Source of the DNA: Candidatus Melainabacteria bacterium
GTDB taxonomy: Bacteria; Cyanobacteriota; Vampirovibrionia; Obscuribacterales; Obscuribacteraceae
Direction: 5' to 3'
Length of the DNA stretch: 64,000 nucleotides
NCBI GenBank assembly: GCA_003963305.1
Contig: RXJR01000009.1
Span: 248,150 to 312,149, forward strand
The notes under the pieces are model-generated. The model searched no databases. It was given only the letters and a program-made list of their open reading frames with translations, and was not told where the DNA came from. This document shows positions 59,390-64,000 of this stretch, in pieces. The position numbers and the translations under genes were made by a program. The stretch's first letter is position 1. Each line of letters starts with the position of its first letter.

Positions 59390-62143
59390 ATGATTAACAC
59401 TATGAACGAAACTGAACCGTTGAATCAAGTTGCGATTACCAAAGTTTCAGAGGACAAGAACGTCGTTGAGTATCGTCTGCCCAATGGTCTGAAAGTTTTA
59501 CTGCTTGAGAATCACACTGCACCTGTGGTGACTGTTCTAGTGCTCTACAAAGTTGGCAGCCGCAACGAAGGTGTGGGATATACAGGATCTACGCACTTTC
59601 TGGAGCACATGCTATTCAAAGGCACGAAGAAGCATAACCCCGAGAAGGGCAATGGCATCGATGACTTGCTCACTCAGATTGGAGCTTACTGGAATGCCAC
59701 TACCTGGTTCGATCGAACCAGTTATTTTGAAGTGGTGCCGGCCGAGTATCTAGAATTGTGTGTCGAGCTGGAAGCTGACCGCATGCGCAATTTGTTGTTG
59801 CGCCAAATCGATCACGATTCAGAAATGTCGGTTGTTCGCAATGAACTCGAGCGCGGCGAGAATTATCCCGAGGAAGCGCTGGAGAAAGATTTGTATGCTC
59901 TGGCGTTTAGAGAGCATCCCTATCACCATCCGACCATCGGTTGGCGCACCGATGTTGAAGGTGTGCCAATGGATCGACTGCGTGAGTTCTATAACACCTT
60001 CTACTGGCCGAACAATGCCACAGTCGTTTTAGTCGGTGACTTTAAGTGCGATGAAGCTTTGTCTGTTGTTGCGAAGCACTATGGAAAAATTCCCGCGGCA
60101 CCACATCCGATTCCGGAAGTTTATACGACTGAGCCGCCGCAAGAAGGCGAGCGAAGATTTGAAATAAATAGAGCCGGCGATCTGGCTCGTATCTTGATCG
60201 GATACCACGTTCCAGAAGCCACGCACAAAGACAATCACGCGCTGGCTGCGTTGCGACACATCCTGGGCAGCACATATGAGCGCTCGAGCTGCCTGTACAA
60301 AATTCTTATCGATACCAGTCTGGCTGCAGAGACATTCGCTCGGCACGATGACTTGCGTGATCCCGGACTCTTCATCATTGGTGCAACCGTTACCGAAGAT
60401 GTTGAAGTGAAGCAGGTAGAAGAAGCCATCTATTCAGAATTAGAGCGCCTCAGTCGTGAACTGGTCACCCAGGAAGAATTAGATCGAGCCAAGAGTTCGA
60501 ATCGCAAGGGCACCATACTTGCAAAAGCAGACCCGAGCAGTCTTGCTTTCATGCTCGGTGAAGCTGAGTCAAAGGCTGATTGGCACTGGCTTATGGAGTA
60601 CGACGATAAGTTCGATCAGGTCACCCCTGAAGACGTTCGTCGCGTTGTAGCAACTTACTTCAATAAGTCGAATCGCACAGTCGGCACCTTTATTCCCAAA
60701 GAAATCGAGATGAGTCCCGAGCAGATGCAAGCAGCCATGGAGGCTGCTGAGGCTCAAGCTGAAATTGAAAGCGTTTTGGACGCAAAGCACGATCTCGCAG
60801 AATTGATGGCTAATAAACCTGCAGTAGCCAAAGCAAAAGTGAAGAAGCCTAAAATTCATACTTCCTCTTTTGCATCGCGATTGGTGAAAAAGGTTCTGCC
60901 AAATGGATTGACTGTATTGTTGATGCAGAACCCGGGAACTGAATCAGTCGGTGTCTGCGGCATTTTGAAAGCTGGCAAATATTTTACGACTGAGGGTTAC
61001 AAAAATAGCAATCTGGCTGAGTTGGTAGCAGATCTGTTGCCGAAAGGTTCAGTCAGATACAGCAAGATGCAGATCGCACAAGCTCTGGAAAGTATGGGTA
61101 TCGCCGGCGGTCTGGAGTTCTCTGTCGACAATTATAGACTCGGATTTGGCACCCATGTCGTATCCGACGATTTACCCATGTATCTCGATTTACTGGCCGA
61201 TCTGATTCGCAATCCGGAACTATCTTCTGAAGAGCTGGCTAAGACCAAGATAGAATGGCGCTCTCGCTTCACTGAAGCACTCAATAACACGCGCAGCATG
61301 GCATGGAATAAGATGCGCCGCACTATATTCGATGCCAACCATCCGTTCTACGAGAAGACCTTTGAAGAGCAGATGATTGACCTCGAGGAAGTTTCTCTGG
61401 AGACAGTCCGAGAAGCGCACAAGAAGCTGTTCACCCCGAAGGGAATGATTATTACAGTTGTTGGTGACACCGATCTCGACGAGGCCTTCCAGCACATTTC
61501 TGATAAATTCGGCGATTGGCACGGAGATGAACCGCCATCTGTCGATGTTCCACAGGCATCCCTGCCTGCGAAGCGGACCAGAATCGATGTTCCGATTCCC
61601 GAGAAAAAGAGCACCGATATCGTCATTGCTCATCCGACCGATTTGATGCGCACCGGTAAAGACTTTTACGCCGCCAAGCTGGCTAATGCTGCTCTGGGTC
61701 AGGACACCATCACCTCTCGTCTGGGTAATGTAGTGCGTGACCGGGCCGGTTTAACCTACGGCATCTATTCAGCATTTTCTGACACTGCATTTGGTAGTGC
61801 ACCATGGTCGGTGAGCCTGTCGGTCAATCCAAAGAATGTTGAGAAGTCACTAGATTTGGTGTCGCAAGTATTATCGGACTATATTGAAAATGGAATTTCT
61901 ACAGAAGAGTTGTCTAAAGAGACTGGTCGGGCTGTAGGTGCTTTCACTGTCGGTCTGGCTTCCTCTCTGGGCATTGCCCGGGCGCTGACTGAATTCGAGT
62001 TTTTGAATCTGGGACCTGAAGAATTGGATAACATGTCCAAGAATTATGCCGCAGTGACGAAACCGCAGGTAGATGCCGCGATGAAGAAATACTTCCATCC
62101 AGAAAAAGCCGTCACCGTTGTCAGTGGCACATTCGATAAATAG
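59390..62143 (+). CDS. Cytoplasmic M16 zinc protease (pitrilysin family), two-domain
   Basis: This 917-residue protease is paralogous to the one at 37650-40469. The zinc site is HFLEH in GSTHFLEHMLFKGT (about 66-74), with the distal Glu in VVRNELERGENY. The second half, from about 490 (VKKVLPNGLTVLLMQNPG), lacks the zinc residues. Unlike its paralog, it has no signal peptide, so the pair may work in different compartments. I chose ATG 59390 after GCGAGAA; the frame stays open upstream to 59180 without an M16 domain. Members degrade short peptides. Confidence 0.88.
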   Translation: MINTMNETEPLNQVAITKVSEDKNVVEYRLPNGLKVLLLENHTAPVVTVLVLYKVGSRNEGVGYTGSTHFLEHMLFKGTKKHNPEKGNGIDDLLTQIGAYWNATTWFDRTSYFEVVPAEYLELCVELEADRMRNLLLRQIDHDSEMSVVRNELERGENYPEEALEKDLYALAFREHPYHHPTIGWRTDVEGVPMDRLREFYNTFYWPNNATVVLVGDFKCDEALSVVAKHYGKIPAAPHPIPEVYTTEPPQEGERRFEINRAGDLARILIGYHVPEATHKDNHALAALRHILGSTYERSSCLYKILIDTSLAAETFARHDDLRDPGLFIIGATVTEDVEVKQVEEAIYSELERLSRELVTQEELDRAKSSNRKGTILAKADPSSLAFMLGEAESKADWHWLMEYDDKFDQVTPEDVRRVVATYFNKSNRTVGTFIPKEIEMSPEQMQAAMEAAEAQAEIESVLDAKHDLAELMANKPAVAKAKVKKPKIHTSSFASRLVKKVLPNGLTVLLMQNPGTESVGVCGILKAGKYFTTEGYKNSNLAELVADLLPKGSVRYSKMQIAQALESMGIAGGLEFSVDNYRLGFGTHVVSDDLPMYLDLLADLIRNPELSSEELAKTKIEWRSRFTEALNNTRSMAWNKMRRTIFDANHPFYEKTFEEQMIDLEEVSLETVREAHKKLFTPKGMIITVVGDTDLDEAFQHISDKFGDWHGDEPPSVDVPQASLPAKRTRIDVPIPEKKSTDIVIAHPTDLMRTGKDFYAAKLANAALGQDTITSRLGNVVRDRAGLTYGIYSAFSDTAFGSAPWSVSLSVNPKNVEKSLDLVSQVLSDYIENGISTEELSKETGRAVGAFTVGLASSLGIARALTEFEFLNLGPEELDNMSKNYAAVTKPQVDAAMKKYFHPEKAVTVVSGTFDK

Positions 62144-62287
62144 CCAAGCTGAAGCTTTCCGTCGGATGCAGCCGAGTTTTTAGAAGCCGCACTAACACTG
62201 ATGGTTCCGGTTGTTATTTTGATTGGCATTGATTAAAAAGTGCCGTCGAAAAATATGGTATGTGCAAGTGATACTTAATCCGGTACT

Positions 62288-62893
62288 ATGGTGATACGCA
62301 CTAGAAAGCGAGTCGCTATGTCCGCAGTACCGAAGCCCTCTTTATCAGACCCTTTGAGTCTGGATGGATTAGAGCCGCTGTTGGATCAAATATTCGCTCC
62401 AGCAGTTCAAAATGAATTTGCACCGGGCATCAGCACTTTTGAACGCACTAACGATCTGCAATCTAATCGTCTACAAGCGACGTCCCATGCCACTTCTCAT
62501 TCCACGTTGTTTGAGACTGAGAGTGTTTCAGACCTAAATGTTACGTCTACATCCAGGCAGTCTCACGTAGACTTTTATGTGGCTGAAGTTGGTTCTGCAG
62601 ACTCGGCTCGCAATGAGCTTTTGAGTAAGCAACTCACTGAGTTGAAAGAAGAACTGAAGGAATTTCAGTTTCAATATCGTCAGCTGCAATTGGAGCTGGC
62701 TACGAAAGAAGATCAGTTGCAGTATTTGCCGGAACTATTCAGCAAGGTTCTTTCTCTGACTGCTGTCGAAGCTGAAAACGCTGAGTTGAGGAAGGAAAAC
62801 GCCGCACTTTTGCAAACGATAGAGCACCTCACCCCAAAGCCAAACAAGCCATCGATGGGACGTCGAATTATTAACCGTTTTTTCGGCGCCTGA
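62288..62893 (+). CDS. Coiled-coil protein of unknown function
   Basis: This 201-residue protein has a disordered Ser/Thr-rich first half. A coiled coil follows at about 105-185: LLSKQLTELKEELKEFQFQY, LQLELATKEDQLQ and AELRKENAALLQTIEHL. It ends with a basic segment (GRRIINRFFGA). No domain is recognised. The start could be ATG 62288 or ATG 62318 (MSAVPKP). It could be a spacer or oligomerising protein. Its composition matches that of its neighbours. Confidence 0.62.
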   Translation: MVIRTRKRVAMSAVPKPSLSDPLSLDGLEPLLDQIFAPAVQNEFAPGISTFERTNDLQSNRLQATSHATSHSTLFETESVSDLNVTSTSRQSHVDFYVAEVGSADSARNELLSKQLTELKEELKEFQFQYRQLQLELATKEDQLQYLPELFSKVLSLTAVEAENAELRKENAALLQTIEHLTPKPNKPSMGRRIINRFFGA

Positions 62894-62993
62894 TTGGCAT
62901 TCGGGCACGTGGCGTTGTCAATGAGAGCAATCCAATAAAGGTAATTGGATGTCATAGTACAATTCTCAGCCGCACTACTCGAGTGGGCTGTAT

Positions 62994-64000
62994 ATGCGCT
63001 CAGCGCTGCTTTCTAGCATAATCTCCATATGTTTTTTGTTCTGTCAGGCCGTGCTGGCAAAGTCCCAGCTAGACGCAGCTACTTTGAAGCAGTTGACTAT
63101 GCTCGAACAGAAATTCTTCGGACACACGTACGATAACGAAACCGACGAAGAACGCACCGAGCGTATAGAGAAATTGATTCTGGGCAGTGCAGGCGAGGGC
63201 GCAGCTCCGGTGCGTATCAAGAAACTTGCTTCAGTTACCTATCTCGACACAAGACCAGATCCTCTCGAGACGTCGACACCCCAACCGAAGGCTGCGACAA
63301 CCACTCCAGTGCCTGCTCCAGTTGTTGCTCCGGTTCCCGTTCCTGTCTCGGCTCCGGTTGCATCCAGTCCAACCCCTAAAGCGCCTTCTGTGTCGCCATC
63401 AGCACTGTCTACTAAATCCGGGCAGTCTGCAGCACTGAATGATGACTATGACGCGCCTGTCAGTAAACCCGGCGCGGATGATTATCCTCACGTCACTGCG
63501 CTTGAAAAAGACATTCTCGGTGCAACTTACGTCGGTCAACCGTTATCTGCGCGTATCGTTCGAATGGAGACTAAAGCCTTTGGTGCAGCCTCAAAGAGCG
63601 ATGATCTTGGAGAGCGCACCGATAATTTAGAGAGCTATGCTGAGCAGAAACTGCACAAGAAGCCATTCTTAGCTGATGAAACAGCAGATGCTACTATTGA
63701 AGACACGCCTTATCCTGAACAGTCGCAGTCCGGCGGTGGTTCAACTCACCTGCAGAGTGACTACCCGCACGTCACTGCGCTGGAAAATTCAATATTAGGA
63801 CAGGCTTCACCATCGCTGCCATTGGAAAAGCGAATCAGCGCAATGGAGATCAAAGCGTTCGGAGCGGTTTCCAAATCTGACGACTTAAGTGGGCGAACAG
63901 ATGCGCTGGAAAAATATGCAGAGAAAACACTGCACAAGAAGCCCTATGGTGCTGATCTGAACTATGAAACAGCAGATGGCAGCGGCGCCGGGGCAGGAAA
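62994..64000 (+). CDS. Secreted repeat protein, truncated by the window edge
   Basis: This frame starts at ATG 62994 and is still open at the right edge. A signal peptide (SIISICFLFCQAVLA) opens it. An imperfect repeat follows, built on LEQKFFGHTY, ERTERIEKLILG, then VTALEKDILGATY, ARIVRMETKAFGA, and again VTALENSILGQA, KRISAMEIKAFGA. Between them is a Pro/Val/Ala-rich linker. The repeats LE-x-FG and R-x3-ME-x-K-x-FG are close to a family of secreted proteins with such units in Cyanobacteria. The function is unknown. Confidence 0.7.
   Translation, partial: MRSALLSSIISICFLFCQAVLAKSQLDAATLKQLTMLEQKFFGHTYDNETDEERTERIEKLILGSAGEGAAPVRIKKLASVTYLDTRPDPLETSTPQPKAATTTPVPAPVVAPVPVPVSAPVASSPTPKAPSVSPSALSTKSGQSAALNDDYDAPVSKPGADDYPHVTALEKDILGATYVGQPLSARIVRMETKAFGAASKSDDLGERTDNLESYAEQKLHKKPFLADETADATIEDTPYPEQSQSGGGSTHLQSDYPHVTALENSILGQASPSLPLEKRISAMEIKAFGAVSKSDDLSGRTDALEKYAEKTLHKKPYGADLNYETADGSGAGAG

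Noticed and set aside
1-64000. tRNA, rRNA, insertion sequence, prophage or integrase genes
   Set aside because: I looked for T-loop signatures, transposase and integrase motifs and long terminal inverted repeats and saw none that held up.

Overview
The window reads as chromosomal DNA of a Gram-negative-type bacterium, most likely a non-photosynthetic relative of Cyanobacteria (Vampirovibrionia/Melainabacteria, Obscuribacterales-like). The case is inference from gene content. There is a DUF3370 protein, a family I know almost only from Cyanobacteria, and a winged-helix membrane protein that resembles a cyanobacterial/plastid family. There are also many secreted TPR proteins, HEAT-like repeat proteins, and Ser/Thr kinases with the unusual HQD/DFN motif pair. 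Gene density is high, strands are mixed, and I see no insertion sequence, phage gene, tRNA, rRNA or CRISPR array.

Layout. 1-1235: a secreted GH5 cellulase truncated by the left edge inside a tract of at least 52 prolines. 1.6-12.9 kb: an HtrA-like protease, a DUF1963/TPR protein, two paralogous HEAT/LRV-like repeat proteins with a 27-residue membrane peptide between them, a LysR regulator behind a secreted protein, and SCP2, DoxX and OsmC proteins. 13-18 kb: a copper-handling group (Cys-rich exported protein, Csp1-like copper-storage protein, CopA with YHS and HMBD N-terminal domains) around the DUF3370 gene. 19.4-21.2 kb: a 2Fe-2S ferredoxin, then rplJ-rplL with a good promoter and an L10 leader/attenuator. 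21.2-24.5 kb: a zinc-ribbon/TPR/FxLYD membrane protein and an unrecognised protein.

25-33 kb is one of the two most interesting regions. It is a probable operon of a DUF2911 protein, a large exported PIG-L (LmbE) deacetylase, a 52-residue membrane peptide, a sodium:solute symporter, a compact BshC-like protein, BshB1 and BshA. The last three are the three bacillithiol biosynthesis steps. 33-43.6 kb: a GGDEF protein with a destroyed active site, a tyrosine phosphatase, a dynamin-like GTPase overlapping a GGCT-like gene, an RRM protein, an M16 protease, an M20 peptidase, a GNAT and an ART-like protein. 43.7-50.2 kb: a TPR-matrixin-TPR protein, the winged-helix membrane protein, a PHP (CehA/McbA-like) metallohydrolase with a membrane-like N-terminus, and a secreted VirB10-like protein.

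50.3-56.9 kb is the second highlight. Four consecutive genes on one strand, with overlapping or touching ends for the last three, encode membrane proteins that share one plan: two membrane segments, a PH-like domain, then a protein kinase fold. The catalytic motifs decay step by step: intact HRD/DFG, then HQD/DFN, then IGG/EFG, then HGS/NQF. This looks like a kinase-pseudokinase complex. 56.9-64 kb: a secreted TPR protein, an SDR-family protein, a second M16 protease, a coiled-coil protein, and a secreted repeat protein cut by the right edge.

All functional calls come from reading sequence motifs; no database search was run.
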